In this document: one piece after another, positions 44,848 to 58,226 of the stretch | Layout of the letters: the number at the start of each line of letters is the position of its first letter | How positions within the stretch are numbered: the stretch's first letter is position 1 | The notes under the pieces: model-generated | Told to the model about the DNA's origin: nothing | The model's database searches: none | The model's input: the letters and a program-made list of their open reading frames with translations, nothing else | Assembly: GCA_950295325.1 (NCBI GenBank) | Contig: OX485807.1 | Location: 8,521,001 to 8,585,000 of the forward strand | Length of the DNA: 64,000 bases | Direction of reading: 5' to 3' | Origin: Polytrichum commune | Lineage: Eukaryota; Streptophyta; Polytrichopsida; Polytrichales; Polytrichaceae | Program-made: the position numbers and the translations under genes

Positions 44848-46669
44848 TGTGTCATTTCCTTGTCGAGATTTGAACCCACTTCAACTCTACTACCTAGTTA
44901 TGTATCACTCTATGGTCTTCTTGTCATCACTCCAGCCCTTAGCACGGGTTTGAGGTTTTATATAACCACATGTATTGGTAGTGGTCAAGATCAAACTCGT
45001 ACCTGAAGGTTAAACCCAGAGTGCCAAAATTATACTCGAAGGTTAAACTTTGAATTCAACCTTGAAACAATTTTGAATAATTTATCATATGATCAGGTTT
45101 TATCCATTAAAACATGCATATGGTTCCATAGTTTTTTCAAGTATGATACTTGCAGCAATGTGAATTTGTATGTAATTGAAGGCCCAACCTCATACAATTG
45201 GCAGATTTCAGTTATGGTGGAGCTCATCACACATGGACGTGCACAATATTACTTATGAAACAAATACACCAAATTGCCATTAAATACCTCACATTCTTGA
45301 TATTAAATAAAAGAAACTAGACAACAAACAACCCCCCGTTGACCCCCCCCTAGAGGCTAGGGATTGAACCACTGAGTAAACTAAAGGAGCCCACCTCCTG
45401 AGAGGAGGAAGTACCCCTTACAATGACACTTGGTCAAACATAATCACGGTAAAGGGGAACGGGCTCCCATTCACGTCAGGGTAAAAGAAACTCAGACGTT
45501 GCTTTTATTTTATTTTATTTTATGTCCCCTCCCCATATCATGTGACATCAAGTGTCCAATGCAACCTTCTCAATGGTTGCAAGATAACTAATGGGTCAAT
45601 GATGATAAGTGTGCGCCACACCAAATTAGATGAACAATGTACTCAACTCTTGTACAAAAGAACGCATTTGAAAAATGCTTTTGTGGCACATACATTAAAT
45701 GAAATGTCTAAAGGAGGTAAAAGACCTTATGATGCATCATGGAGTGCCGTGATCAGTACAAGGCCAACGGGCTCACATTCATGCCGATACTTTGATACAT
45801 GCTTTTTTTAATTTTTTAATTTTTAATAATGAAATGTCCTACTTTACCCAATTGGAATCCACTATACTATTTTAAAACGATTGATTTTAAATCAACCATA
45901 CAAAGTGCATATTTCTTCTCTTTAGTGTTGCTTTTATTATTTCAAACTTTTGTCACTAATTTGGTGAGCTTTATTGGATGTGATGCACATTCTAGTAGAA
46001 CACCACAATAATTTACGAGAAGTTCATTTAGTTTGTTGCAAGACATTCCAGTTCACAATCCAACAAGGGCTTAAAACTTACATTGTATACCGTTTCATGT
46101 TCAATTCCAATATTGGCAACATGGAGCGGTGACTTACAAGCTCTAGTTTTTTAAAGATGTTGTTCGCATCAAGAGTGGTAGCAAAACGATGCACATGGAA
46201 TGGTGACAATGTAGTGGTGGTGAGGGCGTGGCAAAAGTCCACTTAATGAAGCATGAATATGATAATTACACTAAATATTCCTATTAGTGTGGGTTATCAT
46301 TTGAAGTTACACATTGCTATGAATTTGTACTGACATTATCATTCTTAACTTATATAAGACCGAAAAAACTACGCTAAATCTTGTATTTATTGTCACCAAT
46401 TCTCTTTGTCTTGCTCAAAACTAATTGTGAACCACTCATGTAGTGTCACTGACACTAAATGTAAACCCTGACATTATTTATCATTCTTTGTAAATAAATA
46501 AATAAATAAATAATTGGGCACTATAGATTTACAATATTGCAACTAATTGCACTTACTAAGTGATTTCTTCATCTAAATTATGATCATCCATGACCATATT
46601 TCATTGCTAATATGATAGGATGCAAAATATACCAAACTTTGTAAGTATTTCATTATAAATATGTAAGTT
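44848..46669. other. No gene recognised; short repeated phrases
   Basis: No protein or RNA gene recognised. The phrase AACGGGCTCMCATTCA occurs at about 45458 and 45768, near (TTTTA)n and T-rich tracts, suggesting small dispersed repeats. RC B-box-like words (GGGATTGAACC at 45360, GATTTGAACCC at 44869) exist without the rest of a tRNA or a convincing SINE. (AAAT)n at about 46493-46513. A C8 run near 45343-45350. Confidence 0.4.
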
Positions 46670-46823
46670 CATAACATAACTCATATCTATAACAATGTTT
46701 TGTGGGACTAAGAGTATTCCACAAAATATTCCCCACATTGAGACTGAATGTGGGAATATCCATGATTATTCCTGAAACATTGTCGATCCCGCAAACATTG
46801 TTATGGATTTGAATAATGTTATG
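46670..46823. mobile_element. MITE family E, copy 2 (154 bp)
   Basis: Right terminus reversed gives CATAACATTATTCAAATCCA and continues TAACAATGTTTG; the left terminus is a decayed form (CATAACATAACTCATATCTA then TAACAATGTTTTG). The centre contains CCCACATTGAG...CTGAATGTGGG. Same family as 44712-44847. Confidence 0.7.
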
Positions 46824-48453
46824 TTGGGACAACAACACTTGTAAACCTATTCATAAGAAGTGTCATCAAGAAAGTTGCCACAATGCCATAAAACACCATA
46901 TTGGCAAGGAACAACCACGACAAGGAACATCAATTAACTCGGTAAATAGTGATATTCTTGATATAAACGTGGTACGATCTTGTAACTCCAAGTAGTCACC
47001 CCCACTAATAGGACTATTTGGTGTGTTTTAGGAAGATATTCCAATTCCCACCAAAAATCGTCAAATGAATTATAGTCTAAATTTCACCCTAATTTGTTGA
47101 CACTTTGTTTATGTACCCACATCTAAGAGAAAGAGTGTAGCTTCCGGATGGCCCTCACATTTAGGACGGCAAGGAATCAACTCTAATTTGTCCACATTTG
47201 AGGGTGCACGGCCACCATGGTAGCATGAATGACCTCATGGTGACATGCATGCATGGAAGTAGAAGGCCCTTTCACTTTCGTGAAAGGGTAAGTTACGAGT
47301 CACATTATCTCCGCTTATTACGGTGGTAGCCCTCGTATTAGACTAAATGATATGATAATAATCTAGCTCATGTAGGATTGTGGTTGATTCATTCCAATTG
47401 AACCTTTAAAGAGACATTGGGTGGAGGTTCTTTTGAGTTCTAGACATTGGATTAAATTAGCTTGATAAAAATGTATAGGAATTGTTGAGGGGCTCCCAAT
47501 GTTTCAACCTTCAAGGCATGTACTGTACATGGTTGCCACAAATCCCAAGTGGGTCATGATTGAGTTGTATTGAAATGTGGTGAGGATCATGGAAAAACAC
47601 ATGAAAACGAGACAATTTGTCACAACTTGAAGCCGATTAAGATGGCTCGAGGGTTACGAATACTCTTCCCAAAAGTGGGTTACCAATGCCTTACATTTGT
47701 AACCTAAAATGAAAAAAACATGCCACATTCCAGAAGATATGTACCATTTGTGGAAGGATGTTCATGATACTTAGATGCTTTTAAATCGTAAGCACTCTCA
47801 AAACAACAAACATAAAACCACATTGTTTAAGGAGAGGCATGTTATAAACAACATTCCCAACGAGTTTACCAATGTACAATTGTCCTTAACTTACAACATG
47901 AAAATGAAGAGACACGTTACAGTCTAGAAATTACTTACCGCTTGAGGAATGGTGTCCATGACACTTAAGGTGAGTGGGCCTTTTATGGTTAATTTCTACA
48001 TTGGGAAAATAAAATAAAATTGAGTAGGTTGTGGTTAGGTATGGATCATGTTAGAACACACAACAACAAAAGACATATCTTTAGAAAAGATTCAATTGTG
48101 TGCTCAAACTATGATAACTATTCTACGTTCAATGGACAAGATAATTTCAAGGGGGGGGGGTGGTAAAGGGTAATGAATAAGAATTTCATACAAGCTCCAA
48201 TAACTATGAGGCAAATGGCTATGGATATAATTTGGAATTGACAATCATCTCATGCCAATTGCATGTTTCTCAACCTATAATAAGTGGGTACAAATCTTAA
48301 ATTGACCATATAATGCTCGCTTTAAGTGTTTCTACATTATACTCAAGTGCTCCCATAGCAACAAACAAAAACAAGTTGCATGACAAGGACAATAAGGTGT
48401 GTGTGTGTGTGTGCATGTGCATGCACACTTGCAAGTAACACCAAAATTTTATC
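46824..48453. other. AT-rich stretch, no gene recognised
   Basis: Nothing recognised apart from a G10 run at 48151-48160 and a (GT)n tract at 48397-48413 continuing into GCATGTGCATGCAC. Confidence 0.5.
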
Positions 48454-48730
48454 CTTAAAACGTCAACAAGTGAGTGCATTGAGTAAGACAAAAATAAAAG
48501 CCACTAATCATGTCCGGCATCAAGTACAACTTACGCCTTTGATCATTTATAGTGGCAGTGTAAGAAGGATGTAAAAAAATGTTTAAGAGGAGCGCCAACT
48601 TTGGCCAATCATAATGGCTAATCTAGGATCTACTTGCTTAATGATGTTGTGTAAGAGGAGTTCCACTAATGGTGAACAATACCCTCAATTAATAAAGACC
48701 CTTACGCATTATAAAATTGGTTTTGAGGTG
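48454..48730 (+). repeat. Dispersed repeat family F, copy 1
   Basis: Aligns with 61121-61390 in the same orientation. Shared blocks are CGTCAACAAGTGAGTGCA, CGGCAT, AAGGATG, CAACTTTGG(C/T)CAAT, AATGGCTAA/AATGACTAA, GTTCCAC and AATAAA(A)GA. No termini or coding region seen. Confidence 0.65.
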
Positions 48731-51700
48731 GACTTCACGGAACAATTCAACGTTAGTGGACCCCCCCCCCAATGTGAGACCCACAAGTCCCAATGTTGCA
48801 GTGCACTTTCAAAACTTATAGGAGCCACCAAAACCATATTTTCCACAAAATATTCCAGTGGACATTTTTCTCATCCATTTGCTAAATTAGGTTAATTCTC
48901 TTGAGATTTTCCAAAAACGATGAGAAACTCAAATTCCGCAAAAACCACAGGGGTGTCACTTTAAGAACCGCTTACCTTATGGTTGATATAAATGGGTGAT
49001 CAGCTAAGCTCTGAATGAATTAAATGACATTCTACATGCATTTCAATAAGAAGCACTACTAGGATACAAGTTTTACGCAATTGTCCCACGTTGATGAAAG
49101 AACAATGTAAATCTACCATCATGAGAGATTTGCAAATTTTCCAGTCACATAAGACAAGTTTCTAGTGATGTAGGTCAAGTTTCCAGTAACGTGGGTCAAT
49201 TGCGTAGGACTCGTATGCTTGTTGTGCCGAAACAAGCCAAGTACTTAGTACTGAATTTAGCATACCTCTATATTTGTGGGTGGGATAGCATATAATATAC
49301 ATACTTTGGAGATCAAGTAGCTAGGCAAGGGATCAGATACATTTCTCTTCTTCGTCTTTTTTGTCGCTTTTTCTCCACAGTTTGGCAAACGTTTCCGAGT
49401 TTATGTCCCATCACGATCGGCATGGTACAAGTGTACGGAATCTACGGCTCCCACTTTTACTCATTTGCAGGCTGCGGAATTTCATGCAGCTCAACGCTAG
49501 CTTAAAGTGCAGTCTAACTTATAGTTTTGCCACATCTTCGAATGATTAGGTAGTAGATGAGCCAACTTGGACGTGAGCTAACTTATATGGACTCCACGCG
49601 GACTTTATGTGTGTCCCTTTTCTTCCCTTCTCCGTGCGCCATGCAAGCAGGGTTTAAGCAGGGTTTAAGCTTCTTCACCACTAACTTAATAGAGCTTCAT
49701 GCATGGTTAAAAACGCCGCAGCATCTGTTCTATATATATCGAAGTTTAGAATCCGATTGATTTGGAAATGGTGTGAACGACTTGGTTGATAAATTAGAGT
49801 TCTAGATATATGGAATGGAATTTGATCGTTAGGTTTCTGTGTTTCTTTTATGAGAGAGTCCTTTCATTGATGTTGAATGCAGCGGATGCCACTCCCACAC
49901 AACAAACCCTTTGTCATTGTTATTTTGCGGATTTGCCACCCCTCCTCAACCAATCAGAAGGTTCCCAACCCAGGGAATCTAAATAAGTAAGCTAGTCGTG
50001 TTCTTTTCGGTTTTATGAATACAAGAACTCGACTTCAATGTGGTTTCAGAAGTCAAATGAGATGAGCATAATCGTTTACTTGTAAGTTTATAGTAGTAAG
50101 TCATAGGTTGGATGATGTCAAATCTTGGACTTTGGATGTTGATATTCGGAACTAATTAGCAGTCTTCTCTAGGGTGTTGTTGGTATAAAAGACATTGCTG
50201 TCATTAAAGCGATTGGACGATGGGTAAGAGGTTCACTAAAAAGACAAACAAGCAATCAAAATTGCTTGGATAGGTACTTGACTTCCCAATATTCTACAAA
50301 TCTTCACAACATGTTATTCTTGTTTTCCAAGCAACGTTACGGACAACATGGATCGGTAGGGCTAACACCTAGTCCCTAAGACTCTCATATCCGTCAAGAT
50401 ACATCAACATAATTCTCTCATTCTTCTTCTCTGCTATTCTCCTCTTAAATGAGGGTAAATGGAGGGGTGTGTAGGGAGGGAGGACTTGTTGTGACTTGTT
50501 TTTACAAAGTTATAATTTTTAGGATATGGTCAATAGATTTGTGAACAAACAAGCTAAGTGAATGAATAAGAGATCAAGTTTGTTTTGTTTGGTGAAGTTT
50601 ATTCCAACAACTTGGGTTAGTTTGTCGAACTGTCAAAACCTTGTTGCCTTGGATACCATGTGTCAAGGGCCAGTGAGCTCAAATTCACGTGTAGGTCAGA
50701 GCTCCTCATGAACGCCAGTCTATTCAAAAATTTCAACCTACAAGTTCTAGTGGAATACCTTACATACTTTGCAAAGCTTACTTACATACCTTACATACTT
50801 TTGTGCACATAGTTCATCAACCATTTAACGTTAGAAGGAGGAGAATATACCAAGCATGGAAAAACGCCTTAAAGAGAATCCAAAAACCAATGCGCTTGAG
50901 AATGGATTATGGGGAAACAACACTATGATGTGGGGAAATGGGGGGGGGGCATTGGGATGAGCGCTCGAAGAAATGCCAAAAGTTGTTGCCCCAATTTTGT
51001 GGAATGCACCCCTAAAAATATGTGAGTCCCCCCCCCCCCCCTTGCCCTCATAATACACCTTGTGGCTTTTGGTGAATGTTGAGAGGCAATCCAATCTGTA
51101 AAGAAGTTTGTACATGAGGAGGTAGCACGAAACCCAAGTGCCCATGCATTCGCTATATTGTCATCCACATTTCTAGTCAAGAAGGGATATTTTTTTTAAT
51201 TTAGGTTATGTTGTAATGAAAAACTCCTCTTAAAACTATGGATTAGTGAGAAAAACTATAATTATTACTCATTCAGTGAAAAAAGGTTAGTAGTTGCAAA
51301 AGTAAATAATTATGGCTATTGTCAAGGGTTAGGAGGAATTTTAGTAAGGAGCAATTGACATGTGAAAAAGGTGAAGGAGGAGGATTAGAATTTGGCTATG
51401 GACAGATGCGCCCCTTGAGAGTCAAACTCCTTGCTCCTCTCCCATATATCCCAGTGTAGACCATAGTCAAAGTAGTCATAGAAGACTCAACAAGATTTTA
51501 GATTTTGAAAAAAATTCCTCTTGAGCATAATTTTTTTTTAATTGTAAAATTGTTCAAGTACCATACTATGATTGAATCCACAAGGTGTGAAACCCGTACT
51601 TTCAATAAAAGATTGTTGTCTCTGAATTTGTATGTGATTGTGACAAATTGTCCTATGTGAATGTACATTGAAACAAAATACAAAAGCGCTTTCATATCAA

Positions 51701-52599
51701 ATGCCACAAACACAATACCAAACGTTAAATGATGGCTAACCAATGAAACTATTCACCCAAATAAAATTCCAGTATGGTAGATACCTCAAAAGCTATTGTA
51801 GGAAACACGCCCTCAAAGAAGATATATCGCCACCTCGTAGCATGTGTCCATTCAAACATAATGACAACTTCTTGCACCTCATGTCATGTTGCACAAATAA
51901 ACACATAACAACATCCGCACTAGCCGACATAACAAACTGGTCCACGCAATAGCCAACACACTACTTGCAACCCTCCCCACAAGATGCTCCACACTCATAA
52001 ATGCCGAAATACTCAACGAATGAACACCATAATACACCATACCATCACAGCTCCTCCCCTACTTTTGCTACCTCCCACTCTGCAAGTGCCCCACACGACC
52101 ACACCCTAATATATTGTGCATCCTTGGAGCAACACCTACGGCCAAACCTCCATTCTCACCAAACCCCAACCTAAAAGTCCAACTCTTTGAATTCACATAC
52201 TGCAACAATAGATTCCCCTTGGAAGCCACAACAAGGAAAAAAATTGACCAATAGGAGGTGCTCCTCCCGCTACTCACCCAACAAGGATGGCAAGTCCTCC
52301 CACCCACAAATCATAACAACGGAAATTCACTATGCCATTCGCACCCCAACCATCAAATGCCTCACATACCTTAAAACCTCTACCCAAAAAGTCCATAAAC
52401 TCATGGACACCCTCTCACAAATCTTCGTCAAATACTTAACACACATTATCCTAAACAGAAGAAACGTTGCAAAATAAACAGTCCCCAATCCCACTCGACA
52501 AATCCCAAACCCCCCCCCCCCCCCCCAATGCACACCTACTTACATCGATTAGTAACCCCATATTTGCCTAACAACATTGATCATCCCACAGTCCACCTA
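48731..52599. other. No gene recognised; cluster of G and C runs
   Basis: Contains C10 at 48761-48770, G10 at 50940-50949, C14 at 51028-51041 and C17 at 52510-52526. Open frames here (for example 50831-51145 minus, 52187-52477 plus) match no family. 52000-52600 plus is C/A-rich, as if one strand-biased segment had been inserted. Confidence 0.4.
52510..52526 (+). repeat. Poly-C tract of 17
   Basis: Uninterrupted C run in AT-rich DNA. Confidence 0.95.
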
Positions 52600-53561
52600 C
52601 CAAAAATAGGCTCTAAAACCCCGTCCCCCTATTCACAGGAAGATGACTAGGAGAGGGTGAACGGACGTGGCACGCCAGCGTAAAAAGCAATGGTTGTTCC
52701 TTGTTATTATTATGCGAGGGTCCCAATGTGGTCCGAGTCCTGGGCAGGGTGCAAAACTTGCTGAGATTTGGGTCCCGGAATATGTTACCCTGGCCCGCTT
52801 TCAACTTGGGGTGTCACTCAGTTGGCAGGTAGCCAAGTATAATAGTATTTGATGCACACTAATTTTATGTGTGGGGCAGTGGACCCCGGGCACACGGAAG
52901 ATGGGGTGTCTGGGGAAGCGGCCGAAAACGGACGCGTGAAAGTTACCTCGCTTGCATTGCTGGGGTGCCCCTGACCCTGTCAAAAAAGGGGCTTTCCTCC
53001 CTCTTTCTGTGACGGACCTGAAAAGCCTCCGTATGGAAAAAGGCACACACAAAAAAAAAAAAGGGGAGGCAAGCGAGGGGAATAAATTGACCCGAGCTGC
53101 GAAAAGCGAGAGAGGCGGGCGAGCGGGCGGCATCGTGCCTATCATTGAAAGGACGGTGGCACTGCCCGAAGTTGGCGCCGCCCTCAACGCATGCATCCCG
53201 CATCACCAAAAATTCACATGCCCCCCCCCCCCCCCCCCCTTTCCCCTTCCCCTTCCCCCTTCCCCTTCCCCTCGGAGTCTCCCTTGCTTGTCACATCCCG
53301 GCCTCGAATGAAATCTTGTTCTTGTGGGAGTTGCCCGGGTCTTTGCGTCCTGCCCATTGCCCCAAAAAAAAGAACCAAAATGACATTGAAAATAACTATA
53401 TATACACATGTGGCTTCTCCCATGCGTTTCCCTGTGCCTGCAGATCGGCTGGCACGCCACCGCACACAAAAACGAAAGGAACGGAACCTCGTTTCTCAGT
53501 CTGGAAAGCCAGAAAGGCTTGTGGGATTGAAAGTACGTCAGGATGGTGATAAGAATTAGAA
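52600..53561. other. Orphan GC-rich island with TATA-like site, no gene recognised
   Basis: Base composition resembles the promoter island of the HMA gene (8158-8640). A TATA-like CTATATATACAC lies at about 53396-53407 on the plus strand. All open frames on both strands are Pro/Arg/Gly-rich products of the GC-rich sequence and overlap each other. I find no protein or exon downstream within 1 kb that I can name. It may be the 5' end of a lost or moved gene, or of a gene I cannot read. Confidence 0.35.
53221..53273 (+). repeat. 53-nt pure pyrimidine tract: C19 then (CCCCTT)n-like
   Basis: Begins with C19 and continues as repeated CCCCTT/CCCCCTT units with no purine until 53274. The minus strand carries at least six separated runs of four or more G, a strong G-quadruplex pattern. 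Confidence 0.95.
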
Positions 53562-55512
53562 GAAGAAGAAGACTGTTTTCCTAGAGTAATGGAGAGAGTG
53601 TAATGGTCTGTGTGAGATAAAGGCTAATATCAATTTAGCGGGCCGATAGAAAGGAAGATTTGAGATTGCCTTAGTACGACATTCTAAAGCAAGGAAGGAA
53701 ACATAGAAGAAGAAGAGCTCCTCCGGTCGCCGGAGGGGGCCGGAGTGAGTAGAGTTTATGTTCGTAGAACATCCTAGGCCACGCCCTAGGGCAATGGCGT
53801 TAGATCAATGGAAGGAAACATATTTGTAATGGAGTTGTAAAGAGGACACTCCAACCCACTGTGACAATCCCAAATAAGACTCCTAAGAGAAATAATGTAT
53901 TTATAATTTAGGGTGGGATTACAATAGGTTATGGGCTCAAAAACACTGGGGTCTAAAACATCTCTTAACCCCTTAATGGACATAACAAATTGGACTCAAG
54001 ATTGGATCCCAAGCTTGAAAATGAGTTTCTCAAATGGGGAGGGGTGCTTCCTTGAGTTGGGACCAACAAGATTTGGCGGGAAAATGGTGGTGCCACATAA
54101 GTGCAACATAAGTGCCACTTCATGCTTTTGTACTTTGGACTCAGACCCTAGTGTAAATTCCTTGCGTCCAAAAAACTTCTCTTGACTAAGGAGGTCTTTG
54201 GTCTTGAACCGTAATGTAAATATATCTTAACTTGGTATGGTACAGGAGCCTATTGGGGGCACTTCAAGGGCCACAAACAATTTTGATCATTGAACTAGAT
54301 CTTGAAACTCACATCCGACTAGCAGTTGCAAGTCACACATAATGTCAATATGAGATTCAAAATTGTGATTCAAGTGCCAAAATTACAAGAGATCAATATT
54401 AACTTATCTTGTTCTCTATGTGGTCAACATATGTCTTTCTACTTGCATTGATTATTGAACTTGGACTCGACATCTAAATTTTTGAGCACATGCTCCAATC
54501 TATTCATAACACATCTTCTTTTGGTGTAGCCTTGCCATTCTACTACCACATAACATTATTCAGAGTCCATAACAATGTTCTGTGGGACTAATAATATTTC
54601 ACGTAGTATTCCTAGATATTCCCCACATTTAGTTTATGCACTCAAACATATATGTTAAATTCAAGAGAATGACCATACGAGGCGGCCCACACCATAATTA
54701 AACATCTCGCTTGCTGCAAATCAACACTGTGTTGAGGTAGTGACATGACATTTCGCAAATAGCCAGGTGCCCATGGCCTTGCATAGAAGAAGAGAAATGT
54801 TTGAATAACATGCAAGGACAAGTGTTTGAATAACATTTTGGTCACTAGGACAGCAAATGCCTTGAGTTCACAACCAAATTATTTGAATAACCTTGCCTTG
54901 TTGTTGACATAACATTATTCAGCTTCCTCAAGTGGTTTCATTCTGAACTTAAATGGCACTTTTTGTGTAAAAAATCCAAGGTGAAATTGGTGGGGTAAAG
55001 GGGTTTTATGGCAACTCGTCAGTCCAGGGGGTCAATCCCGTATTTTAGAAAACTATGTGAGAACAAATACGGGGGTCTTCTTTATAGTTGTGACTTATGA
55101 ATTATAAAACTCATACTTGTGACAAAGTTCAAGTTATATATTGAACTCTATGGTTTAAATAAATTAGGGTGTTTACAAAGTGTTCACGTTAGAAAAGTTC
55201 TAAAAGTAACATACCACATGGTTCAATAGGGTGGGGACTTAAAATAATATATATTAGGGTCCCACACTATGAATGACTCCCATTGGATGATATCTCGTGG
55301 ATGTCTCTTGGTAGTTGGATGTAATATGCTTGGTTAGATGCGGGACGGGCTCCCAACACGTATACGCATTATGTTTGGCGTTGTGAGTTCCCAAATAGGG
55401 TTTGTGGGAGTTCTTCAAAGGTTTCATGTTTGTGCAAACTCCCACCATCTTGCAAACTTGGCGAATGTTGATGGTTGATTGTTGAAGGTTGGAAATAGGC
55501 ACACGCGCATAG
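53562..55512. other. No gene recognised
   Basis: 53562-53740 is A/G-rich on the plus strand (repeated GAAGAA). 53723-53742 has a CTCCGGTCGCCGGAG hairpin. A partial family E MITE end is at 54549-54632, and CATAACATTATTCAGC recurs at about 54910. Confidence 0.4.
54549..54632 (+). mobile_element. MITE family E, partial copy 3
   Basis: CATAACATTATTCAGAGTCC and the following ATAACAATGTTCTGTGGGAC match the termini of the copies at 44712 and 46670. The right half is not found. Confidence 0.55.
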
Positions 55513-56734
55513 TTGCGCTCTTCAGGTGCGCCCATTCAACCTTCAACTTTCCCACTCTCAGGTTTTTGCTCACTTGGTATATGGGTAGGGTTTAGGGTTT
55601 TCAATTCTTGTTGTGATTTCTCACATTTTTTGGGAGCATCGTCAACACAAAGGAAGGGGGCGACGTCAATAGAAGGTGTTCATATGAGCGATACTAATTG
55701 CAACTAAGATACTCGGTTCCTGTCAAGTTGTTGGTTACAAAATAAGTTTGCAATGTCTTTGAAGTTGAAATTGTTTTCACTTGTTGATTCCAATGCTAGT
55801 CCAACACTCAATGGATTTTGTGAGTGTGATGAGGGCGATACATTTGCCAAATTCATACCACTACTCAAAGGTATTCAACTTGTAGATTGGTCTTTCAATT
55901 CTTTGATATTGAGAGTAGATGCAAGATTAATTGCAATTTTGAGGGGCTCAATAAAGTTTCTTCATATGAATGTGTTATGCCCTAGTTTTTCCCAACCTTA
56001 AATCTAGAGAGCACATGCGCGTGGTTGACTTAGATTCTAAACACGACTCCCAACAAACTCTAAAGTGCATAGTAGAGTAGGCTAAAATCCAAAGATCTTA
56101 TTTTGCTTGATGACTTTGACTACCCATTGCCTCCACTTGATGTTCTAGAGTTAGTGGTGAGAGCACGAACCATGTGGCACTTGACTTGCAATTCACATTG
56201 GTGAGTGTTGAGGTTATGGCTAGACACTTGCTAGCCAAAGAGAAACTTAGGAATATTTGAAACTAATAACCTTGGAAGATCACTAGTGGCACTTGAGGGT
56301 CTTTGGACTATAATTTTGTGGGCATATTAAAGGTGTATTGTGTGGAGTGTTGTAAAGAGTTTGGATTCACCACTAGAGATCATTGCAAAGAGCTTATGAG
56401 AGAAAAAACCATTTGCTTTAGTTGGGGATCCTGAATCGAAGGAAGTCGAGTCTTGTTGGGTCTCTAGCAGACAATTGAGGGGTAGCAGAGTGACAACAAG
56501 TGAGTACATGAGCAACTTGTATGTACAGAACGTGGGTTGGTTGATAAAACCACAACTTATAAAAGCGGCTCAAATTTGCAATTGTTGTCTGAGCCATTAA
56601 CTCAATTAAGTGTCTTTGCATTAAAGGTTCTAAGGGATGCCCTATATGATTCTTACTATTATGTGAAGGTGAATTGCATAATTTTTTTTTTGTCAAAGGA
56701 AACACATGAGTATAAACCTCCAACTGCTTGTTGA
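55513..56734 (+). pseudogene. Decayed coding-like region, not recognised
   Basis: Plus-strand open pieces at 55513-55707, 55753-56001 (82 codons, GIQLVDWSFNSLILRVDARL) and 56537-56734 read like protein, but stops separate them. At about 56335-56395 a Cys/His-bearing phrase (YCVECCKEFGFTTRDH) could be the remnant of a zinc-finger or zinc-knuckle. I cannot tie it to a family. Confidence 0.25.
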
Positions 56735-57887
56735 ATTGGTTTGGGTAGGATTTTAATCAGAGGTTGTGGCAATGCTTTTGGCATATTGTTAGTTTGTAGC
56801 AATGGGGTAAGAGTTAGGATTTGGACTTTACGTTTGAATACAAAAGGTTGGACGTTGTGTATCGAATAATTTCAACCACTTGAACTTGAACAATGACAAA
56901 AATTGCTCCATATCTAAATGTGTAAACCTTAAATAAATTTTGATTGGTGTTGGCTTATTGTTATTTTAATGTTACAAGTATGAATGCAATTGTGTTTTTA
57001 AAACTTTTGGAAGCATTTGCATGTGTATTTGAACACAAGCATTTTATCACCAATTCCATGTATGTACATTTTGAATAAATAGAGTGGATATTAGGAAGCT
57101 AAATTGTGTGCATGTTATGTTGATGTGTGAATTATGATTTTGTACATGTAAGTGTTAGATTTTACATGACATCAACATAAAATAAAATTTATAACTACTA
57201 TATGCCCATGAAAAAGAAGAATGAATACTACCTAAGAAAACATTATGTTCTCACATGTTCCCACTAAATACAAGGTAGTGACCCCTTGAATATGTCAGAA
57301 TAAGTCTTTTCTTTTCTTTTCAATCTAGTGATTGCACCTTGAAAAGGTAGACATTGTCGCCTGCCATGACAACCATCTAGTTTGCATTGGGGATTTCCAG
57401 CCAATTGCGTTATTGGTAGAGTGTTTATGGTTGAAATTTTGTGCAGTGGGTACCAAGGCGGTGGTGTAGGTAATAGATTCCCGACTTATATTAACTCCAA
57501 CTTCAGTTGCTTCGAGTGGATTTTGTTGTTGGGTCTTCCCGTACCTCTTGTCTGTTACTTCTTCTTCTATGGTTATTATATGTGCTAGCAAGTCCAACTC
57601 CCAACCCTTGCCCAGAGATTTGTGACTAGCTAGGTGCCTACTGCTTCACCACCTGTATTAACTAGCGGATCCTAACCTTTTGTTGTGTGAACTTTCCTCA
57701 TAGACCAAGGCGTAAACCTCCCATTTTGTAACCAAATTCCATATTGTGGTTCCGTACTTCTTGTTATGTGCCCTACTTTTGTGACCTAGTTCCATGACTT
57801 AGATATGGACCTAGATCTATGACCTAGTGCCATGATATCTTAAGTCCCTCTTGCTTCTCATAAGGCCCTTAAGCACAAGATTGATAA
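56735..57887. other. No gene recognised
   Basis: AT-rich DNA. The 90-codon minus frame at 57597-57325 and its plus-strand partner show no known domain. Confidence 0.4.
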
Positions 57888-58226
57888 CCCAGCCACACCG
57901 GTCGTGCCTGGTTCAGCCAGCTGGTGGCCCCGGCCAAGGAGGTAGCGGGTTGGCTTGGCTTGGTGTGGCCCCGCACTAGCCTACTCTCCAGTTGGTGTTG
58001 TGAAGGGATTGAGGGTCCCTACCCAAAACTTTAAAAAAAAAGTAAGTCGAGATGATAATACTTGCAAACTTATTCTTAACTTATGTTATAAATGGGCCGA
58101 CCAACCAACCAACCCAACATGCTTGGCTTTGACGTACGCGCCTGCATTGGCCGTTCCTTGTTGCAAGGGACCTTGAACCAACCGGGTTGGCTGCGTGCCT
58201 GATTGGTCCCCCCGATGTGGCCGGGG
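57888..58226. mobile_element. Possible GC-rich MITE-like inverted-repeat element
   Basis: Left end CCCAGCCACACCGG; right end reversed CCCCGGCCACATCGG. Further CAGCCA blocks are inverted inside, and GGTTGGCTTGGC / CCAACCAACC segments pair. No clear target duplication. GC content is well above the flanks. Confidence 0.35.

Noticed and set aside
44860-45420. tRNA genes or SINEs suggested by GATTTGAACCC and GGGATTGAACC
   Set aside because: Only the B-box-like word is present; no cloverleaf, no convincing A box, no A tail.
52801-53559. Pro-rich proteins on either strand of the 53-kb island
   Set aside because: Overlapping frames on both strands arise from poly-C and GC-rich sequence.
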